Shown: piece after piece, positions 50,439 to 59,015 of the stretch
Position numbering within the stretch: position 1 is the first letter of the stretch
Layout: the number at the start of each line of letters is the position of its first letter
NCBI GenBank assembly: GCA_900546695.1
Contig: URDX01000001.1
Coordinates: forward strand, 62,001-126,000
DNA from: an uncultured Eubacteriales bacterium
GTDB lineage: Bacteria; Bacillota; Clostridia; Oscillospirales; CAG-272
Length of the DNA stretch: 64,000 bases
Reading direction: 5' to 3'
The notes under the pieces: generated by a model
Database searches by the model: none
What the model saw: only the letters and a program-made list of their open reading frames with translations
What the model was told of the DNA's origin: nothing
Position numbers and translations under genes: made by a program

Positions 50439-53290
50439 TTAAGACTCTTGTTATCGCCGCAATTAGCACATATACCAAGTTCATTGTAGTTATGTCCGAG
50501 TGCAGGAACGACTATATCGCCCGATTCAGACTCTTCACCCGGATTGTCGCAACCGCTTCTCTTGCAGTACTTGGTATATGCTCTACCTTCATCCGTGCAA
50601 GTAGGCTCAGTCTTGAATTCGTACTCCCAGTCGTGACCGAGAGCGGGGATCTCTACTGCAGTACCATCCTTGATGGCGCCGCAGACGGTGCACTTTTCTG
50701 CAGATGTGCCTGCAACCTCGCAGGTAGCCTCTACAGTTACGGTGCGCTTGTAGTCATGATCGAGCATAGCGACATCCTGCGCAGAGCCTTCAACCTCAGC
50801 GCCGCAAACGGTGCACTTTTCAACAGAAGTACCAACTGCAGTGCAGGTAGGCTCAACAGTGGTTACGCGCTCAGTATTGACACAGCCACCAAGGCAGCTA
50901 TCAAGAACAATGTTGGTAAGAGCGCCATTAAGAACAGCAACCGTCAAATTGCCACCATAATTCTTAAGGTTAATGCCATTTTCCTCGGTTCCGAGACCTA
51001 TGTTGTATATAGAATTTCCAACATAAGCTCTTCCGATATAGTTGTTAGGCGCGTAGCCTTCACCGATGTGAATCTTAAGCTCAACAGCGTTCTTGCTATC
51101 GGCAAAAGCATAATCGACGCCTGCCTTCGCAATGAGTGTGGCACCGGTATCTACAGAAATATTATCTGCAAACGTAGAAGCGCCATTCTGGTTAAATATG
51201 CTGCAAGCGAAACTATCCGTTGTCCAAAGATTCTTTGCGGTGAAGTCAAATTTAATCTCAGCTGTATTCGACCAAAACGGTCCAACATTGTCCGTCTTAT
51301 CAGGATTACCAATAGTAAAGTATGCAACATTCTCAGCATCATCAGCTTCAATGTAAACGTAGAAATAATCCTTGTCATATACTACATATGCGGTAGCGCC
51401 GTTTACATAATACTTAGCGCCGGAGTCATATGCAGCATCCTTGGTTCCGTCAACCGCAGCGGTTACATAAGGAACCTTCGACGGAGCGTTAACATACTCG
51501 CCGCATCTCTCACACTTGCCGCTTGTAGTGGTATGACCGAGAGCAGGAGTAGTCTCTACAGTAAAAGGATTGCCGCAAACCGTACATACGCTTGTAACCT
51601 TGCCCTGTTCTACACAGGTGGGCTCGGTAGTGGTAAGCTCACCGGCAGTATGTGCAAGCTTCGGAATTTCAGTACGGGAATCTACGCCACCGCACTCAGC
51701 ATAATCAACACAGTGGATAGACTTTACGCCCATCTTTGTGCATGTAGGCTTAACATCTATAGTATAATCCGACTCCCAGACATGGGTATGATTATATTTC
51801 TGACCGCTAAGTTCGATAGTTCCGTCAACGGGAGTTTCCCATGCATGACCGATAAAATACGACTTCTGCACGCCACCATACACGTTCAGCGAATAGTCTA
51901 TTACATCACAAATTCCAAGGTTAACAAGATACTTGTTGCCCTCCGCAAGTTTAGTTCCATCAAGAGCATACTCAACGATGTAACCACCATCATAAGTCGA
52001 AACTGCATACTTAGAGTTATTCTTCAAATAATCAGCTGCAGAATTCCACTTTGCTCCAAGGTCATCACCATTCGCTTGCTGTTTGTATGCAAAGGGCTGA
52101 TATGCATTTATACGAATTCCAGCAGCCTCTGTCTGCGTAGCAACATCTCTGAATATTGAAACAATCACTGATTCAGAATAAGTCATGTTGTTACTATCTC
52201 CGTACTGATTCCATGCATCAGGGAGCAAGCCGCCCGTGGGGTCCTTGACATCAACAGCTACATATATGTTGTCGTTATCCCAAAGGAAATATGCTGTCGC
52301 GCCGCTCACCTGCTGAGGCTCATCGGCATACGATGCTCCACCAGCGTTACTATTGTTAATATTGCTAAGATCAAGATTAATCTGCGCAGACTTCTTGTAA
52401 GCGCCCTCAATATTACCATCAACCTTAGCAGTCTCCTGAAGAACTATCTTCTGACCGCAAACAGAACAAGTCCCGTCAACGATATCATGAGCAGTCTTCG
52501 GAATCGGTGTTATATCGGTAACACCCTTGCATTCAGCATAGTCTACACAGTGACGAGACTTAGAACCTGCCTTAGAGCAGGTGGCGCGTGTGTCCTCAGT
52601 AAACTCGTCCTCATAGACATGCGTATGCGTAGCACTATATGTCGCACCTAACGTTAAAACAGTGTAACTAGGATGCGCACCCCACTGCCAAAATCCCCAG
52701 TAATCGCCTTCTCCGGCGACGCATGAGCCGTTGACGAAATTACCACTTGCAAAGACAATCTCCTTGTTAAGAGAGGTCTTATTTGCTACTCTCACCTCAG
52801 CAGTAAAATCATCGCCGTTTACTGTAATCTTAAATTCACTCGAGTCAGCAGCACCGGAAGGGATATTAGATCCCATATTCACTTTTCCTTTGGTATCCTG
52901 CCACATCTGAACGTTACCAACAACACCGGATGTAGGATTATGGAACGGTTGAATAATAAAGTTAATTGACTCATTATTTATCGCATCATCATTCAAAGGC
53001 GTAATCGTAAGCGTTTGATTAAGATAGTTGCCGGCAGCCGCAGGCATCGTTCCTTCAACAAAGAGGTAGATATAACTATCATCATACAGGTAGCTGTATG
53101 TAACATCCCCTACCACCTTCTTGTAGGATGTAGCATAAGCATCATCCTTCACAGCGTCGATAGTAGGCGTATACTTCAGTACTTCATTCGTATCAGCAGC
53201 CCCGATGCCGACTGTGGCAAGCGAAGCTGACTGAAGTACAAACAAAGAAGCGACTACTGTCGAAAGCACTTTTTTGAATGTTCTTTTCAT
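49523..53290 (-). CDS. Large secreted protein with three CBM9/DOMON-like domains and Cys-pair repeats
   Basis: A 1255-residue exported protein with signal peptide (1-31, ending GIGAAD). Three related beta-sandwich domains (about 38-220, 288-485, 605-790) share the pattern DGxxDxAY...ATAYxxxDxDxxYVYxxxxD of CBM9/DOMON-like carbohydrate-binding folds. Between and after them are repeats of CTxxG..C..CG..(x)..PALGH (about 222-285, 490-600, 800-950), common in gut Firmicutes surface proteins. Residues 952-1255 are identical to the C-terminus of the neighbouring gene. No catalytic domain is seen. The start at 53290 has GGAGATGAAAGA upstream; a longer frame to 53347 precedes the signal peptide. Likely a cell-surface glycan-binding protein. 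Confidence 0.83.
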   Translation of the reverse strand: MKRTFKKVLSTVVASLFVLQSASLATVGIGAADTNEVLKYTPTIDAVKDDAYATSYKKVVGDVTYSYLYDDSYIYLFVEGTMPAAAGNYLNQTLTITPLNDDAINNESINFIIQPFHNPTSGVVGNVQMWQDTKGKVNMGSNIPSGAADSSEFKITVNGDDFTAEVRVANKTSLNKEIVFASGNFVNGSCVAGEGDYWGFWQWGAHPSYTVLTLGATYSATHTHVYEDEFTEDTRATCSKAGSKSRHCVDYAECKGVTDITPIPKTAHDIVDGTCSVCGQKIVLQETAKVDGNIEGAYKKSAQINLDLSNINNSNAGGASYADEPQQVSGATAYFLWDNDNIYVAVDVKDPTGGLLPDAWNQYGDSNNMTYSESVIVSIFRDVATQTEAAGIRINAYQPFAYKQQANGDDLGAKWNSAADYLKNNSKYAVSTYDGGYIVEYALDGTKLAEGNKYLVNLGICDVIDYSLNVYGGVQKSYFIGHAWETPVDGTIELSGQKYNHTHVWESDYTIDVKPTCTKMGVKSIHCVDYAECGGVDSRTEIPKLAHTAGELTTTEPTCVEQGKVTSVCTVCGNPFTVETTPALGHTTTSGKCERCGEYVNAPSKVPYVTAAVDGTKDAAYDSGAKYYVNGATAYVVYDKDYFYVYIEADDAENVAYFTIGNPDKTDNVGPFWSNTAEIKFDFTAKNLWTTDSFACSIFNQNGASTFADNISVDTGATLIAKAGVDYAFADSKNAVELKIHIGEGYAPNNYIGRAYVGNSIYNIGLGTEENGINLKNYGGNLTVAVLNGALTNIVLDSCLGGCVNTERVTTVEPTCTAVGTSVEKCTVCGAEVEGSAQDVAMLDHDYKRTVTVEATCEVAGTSAEKCTVCGAIKDGTAVEIPALGHDWEYEFKTEPTCTDEGRAYTKYCKRSGCDNPGEESESGDIVVPALGHNYNELGICANCGDNKSLKVATYSVTLMDVLNINAKINKADVAAYDSLYVKFVEHRKENLGDVEKIVTEYSYEASKDRYVFAYGSTPQCAVDDVDVYVYGVKDGVTYESTAVYTANITSYLYTMLGRSTDTSLNRLMVHLLDYIAAAQQFKDYSTDALANANLTDAMKALRLPANTDYKNTFSKNVNEGASGITYKARQLYCDDSISFKYNFTIDDSQYNTENIKVVVKYKENGELLGEFSGKDIVYDTARSRYYVVVGVFAQNLSEELEINVYTLDGTLISDKTIVNSIESMASAYAAYPQYTDFLAAMMQYGRAAAAYAYR

Positions 53291-53406
53291 TCTTTCATCT
53301 CCTATAAAAAATATTTTTGTTTTGCCTTCGGAGGGGCACACCCACATTCCCCTCCGATGGGCAAATTCAAATTAGTATATGCCGACAACGTCGGCTTACG
53401 CTTGTA

Positions 53407-53435
53407 ATTGTACCACAGAACGGAAACAATGTCAA
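53407..53435 (-). promoter_or_regulatory. Promoter of the triple carbohydrate-binding-like gene
   Basis: Minus strand TTGACA (53430-53435), 17-bp spacer, TACAAT (53407-53412). The 115-nt leader has a GCCGAC/GTCGGC hairpin at 53380-53394. Confidence 0.8.
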
Positions 53436-53854
53436 CTGATTTTCACACATTTTCTGTTTAATGTACACAAATATTTTTGATGTCGTTTTGTGTATCTCTG
53501 ACAAAAGCGCGAAAAGCCTTGTATTATAAGGGTTTCTGCGATTTTAACGCACTGTGAATCGACTTGTCAGCAGTCACAATCGGCATAAAATTTGTGCAAC
53601 ATTTCTGTGCATTTTACCGTCGTATATTTCGTCTGTACGGTCAAAAAATGAATTTCGATTTAACACGGCGGCATTTCATTCATAATTCCAAAATATGTAT
53701 AAAGCATGTGAATTCTCCGATTATCTATCATTATAAATTATCGCGCACCCGCACAGCGGGCGGTTTTTTCAAGAGGATTTTTGAATTGTCACATGCCGAT
53801 TTTGAAATTATAAAATTAAAAGAGAAAAAGCTCTTATATTTTTTCGACAAGCGC

Positions 53855-53883
53855 TTTATTTTTTCCGACAAATAGTATATAAT
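53855..53883 (+). promoter_or_regulatory. Probable promoter of the double-HTH gene
   Basis: TATAAT (53878-53883) lies 42 nt before the start; the -35 at 17 bp is a weak TTTATT (53855-53860). The AT-rich stretch 53440-53850 shows no credible gene. Confidence 0.4.
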
Positions 53884-53924
53884 AGGCACGGATACCGAAG
53901 CCTTACATTAATGAGGTAAATGCA

Positions 53925-55754
53925 ATGAAATTCAACGAAAAGCTGAACGAATACATCGCCGAGGTCGGCTGCACGGCAAAGGAGCTGAGCGCCGCGTCCG
54001 GCATTTCTCCCGCAACGCTGAGCCGTTACCGCTCGGGCGACCGCGTACCGAGCGCCGACACCGAGCAGTTCGCGCGGCTGTGCGAGGCTATCGCGCGACT
54101 TTCAGAAACGGCGTGCGGTCGGGGCCCGGATGCCGACGGTTCGATAAAGGGCGCTGCGGAATCGGGCTCTGACGCTTCGGCGCGTGATTCGGGGTCTGTC
54201 GGTTCGGAATCAAACCGTTCGGCTGAGGCGATACGCGCGAGCTTTCTCGCATGCGAGGATATAATCGCCGCCGACCGCGAAAGACTGCGGCAGAATTTTT
54301 CCGCGCTCGTATCCGCCGCGGGGCTGAATATTTCAAAGCTCTGCCGACAGGCAAACTACGACGTTTCCGCCGTATTCCGCTTCCGCAGCGGCGAGCGGCA
54401 GCCGTCCGATCCCGAGCATTTTGCATCGGATGTCGCGGCATTCGCGGCGCGCGAGCTCGAATCCGAGGGCGACATTCAGATAATCGCGCAGCTGACGGGC
54501 GCGGATGCGTCGGAGCTCGGCGACCGCGCGGTCAGATACTCGCGTCTGCGAGACTGGCTGCTCGACGGCAGCGCGGGCGAGCCGAAGGAGAGCAGCATCT
54601 CGGGCTTTCTGTCAAAGCTCGACAGCTTCGACCTCGGCGAGTATATAAAGGCGATAAAATTCGACGAGCTGAAGGTGCCCACCCTGCCCTTTCAGCTGCC
54701 GACATCAAGGATGTATTACGGGCTGCAGGAGATGATGGCGAGCGAGCTCGACTTTCTCAAGGCTACGGTGCTCTCAAAGTCGACCGAGCCCGTCACGCTG
54801 TACAGCGACATGCCGATGGCAGAGATGGCGAAGGACCCCGAGTTTCCGAAAAAGTGGATGTTCGGCATGGCGATGATGCTGAAAAAGGGGCTGCATCTGA
54901 ACAACATACACAATCTCGACCGCTCGTTTGATGAGATGATGCTCGGGCTCGAGAGCTGGATACCCATGTACATGACGGGGCAGATATCGCCTTATTATTT
55001 GAAAAATTCGCAGAGCGGCGCTTTCAATCATTTTCTGCGCGTATCGGGCGCTGCGGCGCTGTCGGGCGAGGCGATAGCGGGATACCATACGAACGGGCGC
55101 TACTACCTCTCAAAGACAAAGGAGGACATCGCATACTACCGCCGCCGAGCGAATGACCTGCTGAAAAACGCCTCTCCGCTGATGGAGATATACCGCGAGG
55201 AGCGCGCGGGCGAGTTCAATGCTTTTCTGCTCTCCGACATAAAGCAGGAGGGCGGCAGACGCAGCATACTCTCCGCGCCGCCGCTCTACACCATGCAGCC
55301 GCAGACGCTCGATGCAATGCTGCGCCGCAGCGGTGTTTCCGACGGCGACCGCGAGCGCATAACGACATTCGCCGCATCGCAGCTCGCGCAGGCGGAGCAG
55401 ATACTCAGCCGCGACACGATAGAGGATGAGATACCGCAGCCGAGCGATGAGGAATTTGCACGGCACCCCGCGGTGCTCCCGCTGTCGGGGCTTTTCTACG
55501 GGCGCGACATAATCTACACGTCCGAGGAATACCGCGAGCATCTTGCACAGACCGATCGGTTTGCCGCAGCGCACCCGCGCTACACCGCCGTTTTCACCGC
55601 AGCGAACCCGTTCCGCAATCTGAGCATTCTTATGCACGAGGGTCGGTGGGCGATGATATCAAAGGGCAACGCTCCCGCGATACATTTCGTCATACATCAC
55701 CCGAAACTGCGTGCCGCGATAGAGAGCTTTACCCCGCCGATGGTCGAGGAATAA
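53925..55754 (+). CDS. Protein with two XRE-type HTH domains and a large unknown C-terminal domain
   Basis: A 609-residue protein. The first 60 residues form an XRE/Cro-type HTH (KLNEYIAEVGCTAKELSAAS, then GISPATLSRYRSGDRVPS); a Ser/Gly/Asp-rich linker follows (about 65-105); a second HTH-like unit lies at about 112-175 (ISKLCRQANYDVSAVFRFRSGERQPSD). Residues about 250-609 form a soluble alpha/beta region (FQLPTSRMYYGLQEMMASEL, MAEMAKDPEFPKKWMFGMAM, GLESWIPMYMTGQISPYYLK) that I cannot assign; similar N-HTH proteins exist in Clostridia. It may be a ligand-responsive regulator. GAGG lies before the ATG. It is monocistronic and ends at a strong terminator. Confidence 0.75.
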   Translation: MKFNEKLNEYIAEVGCTAKELSAASGISPATLSRYRSGDRVPSADTEQFARLCEAIARLSETACGRGPDADGSIKGAAESGSDASARDSGSVGSESNRSAEAIRASFLACEDIIAADRERLRQNFSALVSAAGLNISKLCRQANYDVSAVFRFRSGERQPSDPEHFASDVAAFAARELESEGDIQIIAQLTGADASELGDRAVRYSRLRDWLLDGSAGEPKESSISGFLSKLDSFDLGEYIKAIKFDELKVPTLPFQLPTSRMYYGLQEMMASELDFLKATVLSKSTEPVTLYSDMPMAEMAKDPEFPKKWMFGMAMMLKKGLHLNNIHNLDRSFDEMMLGLESWIPMYMTGQISPYYLKNSQSGAFNHFLRVSGAAALSGEAIAGYHTNGRYYLSKTKEDIAYYRRRANDLLKNASPLMEIYREERAGEFNAFLLSDIKQEGGRRSILSAPPLYTMQPQTLDAMLRRSGVSDGDRERITTFAASQLAQAEQILSRDTIEDEIPQPSDEEFARHPAVLPLSGLFYGRDIIYTSEEYREHLAQTDRFAAAHPRYTAVFTAANPFRNLSILMHEGRWAMISKGNAPAIHFVIHHPKLRAAIESFTPPMVEE

Positions 55755-55830
55755 GCACTCGTTCGCTGCGGGCGCAGCGGCATGCATTGCAGCGAACGCC
55801 GCGCGGTGCGCCACATCCATATATAAAAAT

Positions 55831-55873
55831 ACTGCGGAGCATTCGCCGATAAGACGATGCTCCGCAGTTTTTT
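55831..55873. terminator. Two-way terminator after the double-HTH gene
   Basis: Perfect 12-bp stem ACTGCGGAGCAT / ATGCTCCGCAGT (55831-55842, 55857-55868) with T6 on the plus strand and ATTTTTATA on the minus strand; shared with the converging DUF4097 gene. Confidence 0.9.
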
Positions 55874-55946
55874 CGCGTAATTATTCTTGCATTATTTCAC
55901 GGGGGGTACCGCACGCAGGGCACGACAGCGCCGCGAGGTGTGCCGT

Positions 55947-56828
55947 CTATGCTTCGCCTACAATGTCCGATGTTTCCGCTGCGCCCGCGATATCGGTCGC
56001 ATCCGACGCAGCGTCCGCGAAATCTATCATAATCGCGCCGACGCCGCCGTCTATATCAACGGTACAGCTGCCCGAGCCGTATGTGCCCGAGCCGACCGCG
56101 CTGCCGCCAAGCCTTGCAATCCCCAAACCCTTATCGAGCACAATGCGGTAATCATCCGCGCTGCCGCGAAGGGTGAGATCAAGCGCGCCGACGCCCTGAT
56201 CTATCTCGCAGTCACCCGACAGGCAACAGTCGATCTCCGCCCTGCCCGTTCCGAGGTCAAGGTCAAGATTTGCGAGGTCGCAGCCGTCTACGGTCAGCAT
56301 TCCCGCGCCGCCGTCGATATCGGCTTTATCCGTGACGGTCAGCGCCGAAAGACGTGTACTGCCCGCGCCGAGATCGGTCGACAGCCGACCGACGGTAAGC
56401 ACGTCTACCGAAACAGAGCCCGCGCCGCCGTCTATCTCGAGCTCGTCGAGCACGGTATCTCTCGGCAGGGTCAGGCTGACGGTATGCGAATTTGAATCGG
56501 CACCGCTCAGGATATGTCGCTCATCCTTCACTGTCAGACAGCCGCTGTCGTTCTTGACCGAAAGGTCGGTCAGCGTGCTCTCGAGCGCGACAGCGTCGCC
56601 CGCTCTGATATCAAGCCGTGCGGCGGTAACATCTACACGCACCGATGTCACATCGCCCGTAACGGGATAGCTTATCATTTCCGCATTCACCTCTTCTGCA
56701 CTGCCGTCGCCCGAGACCACTCCCGACAGGAGCGAGACGCCGAACGAGATACCGCCGACCACACCCGCGATTATCACCGCAGCAAGGGCAACAGCAAAAT
56801 ACTTTATCAGCTTCTGAAATGAGGTCAT
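55947..56828 (-). CDS. DUF4097-type beta-helix membrane protein
   Basis: A 293-residue protein with one N-terminal membrane span (about 9-36) and a long run of short beta repeats (LEIDGGAGSVSVDVL, LSTDLGAGSTRLSAL, ADIDGGAGMLTVDG, EIDQGVGALDLTL) characteristic of the DUF4097 putative adhesin fold, facing outside the cell. It overlaps the LiaF-like gene by 4 nt (ATGA), so the two are co-translated. Pairs like this are common in Firmicutes envelope-stress units, but no two-component genes adjoin here. The function is inferred only at that level. Confidence 0.82.
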   Translation of the reverse strand: MTSFQKLIKYFAVALAAVIIAGVVGGISFGVSLLSGVVSGDGSAEEVNAEMISYPVTGDVTSVRVDVTAARLDIRAGDAVALESTLTDLSVKNDSGCLTVKDERHILSGADSNSHTVSLTLPRDTVLDELEIDGGAGSVSVDVLTVGRLSTDLGAGSTRLSALTVTDKADIDGGAGMLTVDGCDLANLDLDLGTGRAEIDCCLSGDCEIDQGVGALDLTLRGSADDYRIVLDKGLGIARLGGSAVGSGTYGSGSCTVDIDGGVGAIMIDFADAASDATDIAGAAETSDIVGEA

Positions 56829-57508
56829 TTTATATCAAGACCTCCGAAAATATTCGTCGCGTTGATATACAGCGTCGGTGCGCCCTCGATATCGGCTCTG
56901 TTCTTCTTGTCGGAAGCTCCGCCGAAAGCGGAGTTTGAACGCAGCCTGACGTTCACCCCGTCGGGCACATATATCTCAACACCGCCGAAAACGGCGCACG
57001 AATTTATCGCGCAGTCGCCCTCAAAAATCGCGCCGCGCAGGTCGCATTCGACCCCGCCGAACACCGCGTTGAGTTCAGCGCCGTGAAAGACCTCGCCGGA
57101 GCATTTCAGCTCCGCGCCCGAAAAGGTCGCGCTCGCGCGCTTGATGTCGCCGTCGCTCGTGCTCAATTCGCGCCATACCTCGGCGCCCTTGTTAGGCGCA
57201 GCAGCGCGGATTATCATGCGCAGACCGATAACGACGATTATCGCGGGCACGAGCAGCTTCCACACCGAGGAAAGGCTGATTATGCCGCGACAGCCGAGAA
57301 GCAGGCACACGCCGACGCACAGCCCGATGACAGAGCCCGTCTTTTCGCGGTCGGTCAGCAGCCCGATGAACGACGGAACGATGATAAACAACGTCCACCA
57401 GCCGTGAAAGAAGATATTGATGTCGGTAAGTCCGATGGCATTGAGTGCGAGTATAACGCCCAGCGCGGTAACGGCGACGCCCCAGAGAATTCCGCTTAGC
57501 TTTTTCAT
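56825..57508 (-). CDS. LiaF-like membrane protein (DUF5668 / cell-wall stress type)
   Basis: A 227-residue protein with about four membrane spans in the first 110 residues (GILWGVAVTALGVILALNAI; WWTLFIIVPSFIGLL; VIGLCVGVCLLLGC; LLVPAIIVVIGLRMII), then a cytoplasmic or surface beta region with FGG repeats (NAVFGGVECDLRG, AVFGGVEIYVPDG, NIFGGLDIK) as in the LiaF C-terminal domain. LiaF modulates envelope-stress signalling in Bacillus. AAGGAAGG precedes the ATG. It is upstream of and overlaps the DUF4097 gene. A role in cell-envelope stress is inferred from the family. Confidence 0.83.
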   Translation of the reverse strand: MKKLSGILWGVAVTALGVILALNAIGLTDINIFFHGWWTLFIIVPSFIGLLTDREKTGSVIGLCVGVCLLLGCRGIISLSSVWKLLVPAIIVVIGLRMIIRAAAPNKGAEVWRELSTSDGDIKRASATFSGAELKCSGEVFHGAELNAVFGGVECDLRGAIFEGDCAINSCAVFGGVEIYVPDGVNVRLRSNSAFGGASDKKNRADIEGAPTLYINATNIFGGLDIK

Positions 57509-57635
57509 TACATTATGCCTTCCTTTTTTAATATATATTCATCCCCGCACCGCAGCGCGGGCGGGTCGACGATTAAGTTTTACGGATGCGCGGCATCCGA
57601 ATCCGAATCGAATCTAAATCCGATGCGCCCTGACG

Positions 57636-58193
57636 CTACGCTCCGCGCGACGGGCTCTTTTCTGCGGGAAGCAGCTCGCTCACAAGCGCCGAGCCGATTA
57701 TCAGAACTGAGCCTACTGCGCCGAACACGGTCATTTTTTCATGCAGAACGAGCGTCGACAGCAGCAGTGCAAAAACGGGGTCTACGTAGCTGAGCACCGC
57801 GACCGACTGCGCACGCAGCCGATTCAGACTGCCGAAATACATTGCATATGCAATGCCCGTATGGAATATGCCGACTACCAGCGCCATTACGACCGCGCCG
57901 CCGCTGAGCTCTATGCCCGAAAAATCCTCGGTCAGCAGCAGATACGGCAGCAGCACGACCGATGCGGCGAAGAGCTCTATCATCGTCTTTTCGGAGGCAT
58001 CCTCTACGTGCGTTTTCTTGTTAAGAATTATGACCGCCGCATAGAACACCGCCGCGCCGAGCAAGCCGCGGGAAAACGCGAGCATCCCCGACGAGAGCGG
58101 AATATATCGGCGAAAGATGCCGATCGTGCCGAATATCAGCATCGAGCCGATAAGCGTGCAGTATGATTTAAGATTTCCTTTGCCTTCTTCCAT
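57636..58193 (-). CDS. Shortened EamA/DMT-family transporter
   Basis: A 185-residue membrane protein. TM1 and TM2 (LIGSMLIFGTIGIFRRYIP, LAFSRGLLGAAVFYAAVIIL) match the start of a 10-TM drug/metabolite transporter, and the rest (LFAASVVLLPYLLL, VVMALVVGIFHTGIAYAMY, AVLSYVDPVFALLLSTLVL, GAVGSVLIIGSALVSELL) matches the end of the second EamA repeat; the middle, about 100 residues, is missing in frame. GGAGACAG precedes the ATG at 58193. It may be a working half-size carrier that dimerises, or a decaying in-frame deletion. No neighbour suggests a substrate. Confidence 0.75.
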   Translation of the reverse strand: MEEGKGNLKSYCTLIGSMLIFGTIGIFRRYIPLSSGMLAFSRGLLGAAVFYAAVIILNKKTHVEDASEKTMIELFAASVVLLPYLLLTEDFSGIELSGGAVVMALVVGIFHTGIAYAMYFGSLNRLRAQSVAVLSYVDPVFALLLSTLVLHEKMTVFGAVGSVLIIGSALVSELLPAEKSPSRGA

Positions 58194-58449
58194 TGTCTGT
58201 CTCCGTTTGTCGGGTCGGAAGATGCGCTGCAGCCGCCCAACCGACATTTTCCGTCTGTTCCTCTCATTATATCACACGGCGGCACAAAAGAAAAGCATTA
58301 AATTCACTTTTTCCAAGGGTGCTGCTCATACAATGAAAAAAAGAGCCGCCGAAAACACCTTCGGGCAGCTCCGCTTTTATAACAAGAATGACGGCATGAC
58401 ATGACGGTCTGGCGGTCGATACCGCACCGAAGCCCGTCGCTTATCAAAA

Positions 58450-58537
58450 TGGTGCCGGTGGCGGGGGTCGAACCCGCACGGGTTATTAGCCCAACGGATT
58501 TTGAGTCCGTCACGTCTGCCAATTCCATCACACCGGC
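58450..58537 (-). tRNA. tRNA-Leu(CAA)
   Basis: A class II tRNA of 88 nt with encoded CCA: acceptor GCCGGTG / CACCGGC, anticodon loop CTCAAAA giving CAA (reads UUG), a long variable arm (GGGCTAATAACCC) and T-arm GCGGGTTCGACCCCCGC. It is transcribed leftwards, divergent from tRNA-Gly. Confidence 0.97.
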
Positions 58538-58548
58538 GTACCTTTAAT

Positions 58549-58577
58549 ATAATAGCATAGTGTTGCGAAAAAATCAA
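58549..58577 (-). promoter_or_regulatory. Promoter of tRNA-Leu
   Basis: Minus strand TTGATT (58572-58577), 17-bp spacer, TATTAT (58549-58554), 11 nt before the tRNA. Confidence 0.8.
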
Positions 58578-58626
58578 TAGGCAGGGAGAAATTTTCACAG
58601 GCTGTGATTATTTTTGATAAAACATA

Positions 58627-58655
58627 TTGACAAAGCCTGTGCTTTATGCTATAAT
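58627..58655 (+). promoter_or_regulatory. Promoter of tRNA-Gly
   Basis: Perfect consensus TTGACA (58627-58632), 17-bp spacer, TATAAT (58650-58655), about 21 nt before the tRNA. Confidence 0.9.
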
Positions 58656-58676
58656 CTCATCGTTACCCGAAGAGAT

Positions 58677-58750
58677 GCGAGTGTAGTTCAATGGTAGAAT
58701 CCCAGCCTTCCAAGCTGGTCGCGTGGGTTCGATTCCCATCACTCGCTCCA
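58677..58750 (+). tRNA. tRNA-Gly(TCC)
   Basis: A 74-nt cloverleaf: acceptor GCGAGTG / CACTCGC, D-arm TAGTTCAATGGTAGA, anticodon stem CCAGC / GCTGG with loop CTTCCAA (anticodon TCC, reads GGA), T-loop GGGTTCGATTCCC, CCA encoded. Confidence 0.97.
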
Positions 58751-58757
58751 AACGAGG

Positions 58758-58789
58758 CGGCGATTTTCAGCAGAAAGTCGCCGTTTTTT
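58758..58789 (+). terminator. Terminator of tRNA-Gly
   Basis: CGGCGA (58758-58763) pairs with TCGCCG (58778-58783), then T6. Confidence 0.85.
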
Positions 58790-58856
58790 CTGTTTATTTA
58801 CGCCGCGTTTTCTTTGCGGAAAAATACGGCTTTTAGAGCGTCAATCGACGCATATC

Positions 58857-58886
58857 AAAAAAGCAGGTCGCATGACCTGCTTTTTT
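58857..58886. terminator. Two-way hairpin terminator
   Basis: AAGCAGGTC / GACCTGCTT with a GCAT loop, A-run before and T6 after; probably the mscS 3' terminator on the minus strand (130 nt past its stop) and a backup for tRNA-Gly. Confidence 0.8.
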
Positions 58887-59015
58887 ATTCTATGCGGTGC
58901 CCTCACCGTTTCATCGCCGCGCTATGCCGTCCGACGCTTGCACGGCGATGCATTATGCCGTCCGACGACTGCGCGGCAGCATCACCCAAGGTCGGCAAAG
59001 TGCCGCCGTTATCCG

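Noticed and set aside
50078..52159. 693-residue plus-strand frame
   Set aside because: Antisense to the large surface protein; its first part repeats at 45536 only because the underlying 980-bp block is repeated.
53564..53875. 103-residue plus-strand frame in AT-rich gap
   Set aside because: No ribosome site, atypical basic/aromatic composition, no family resemblance; probably chance.
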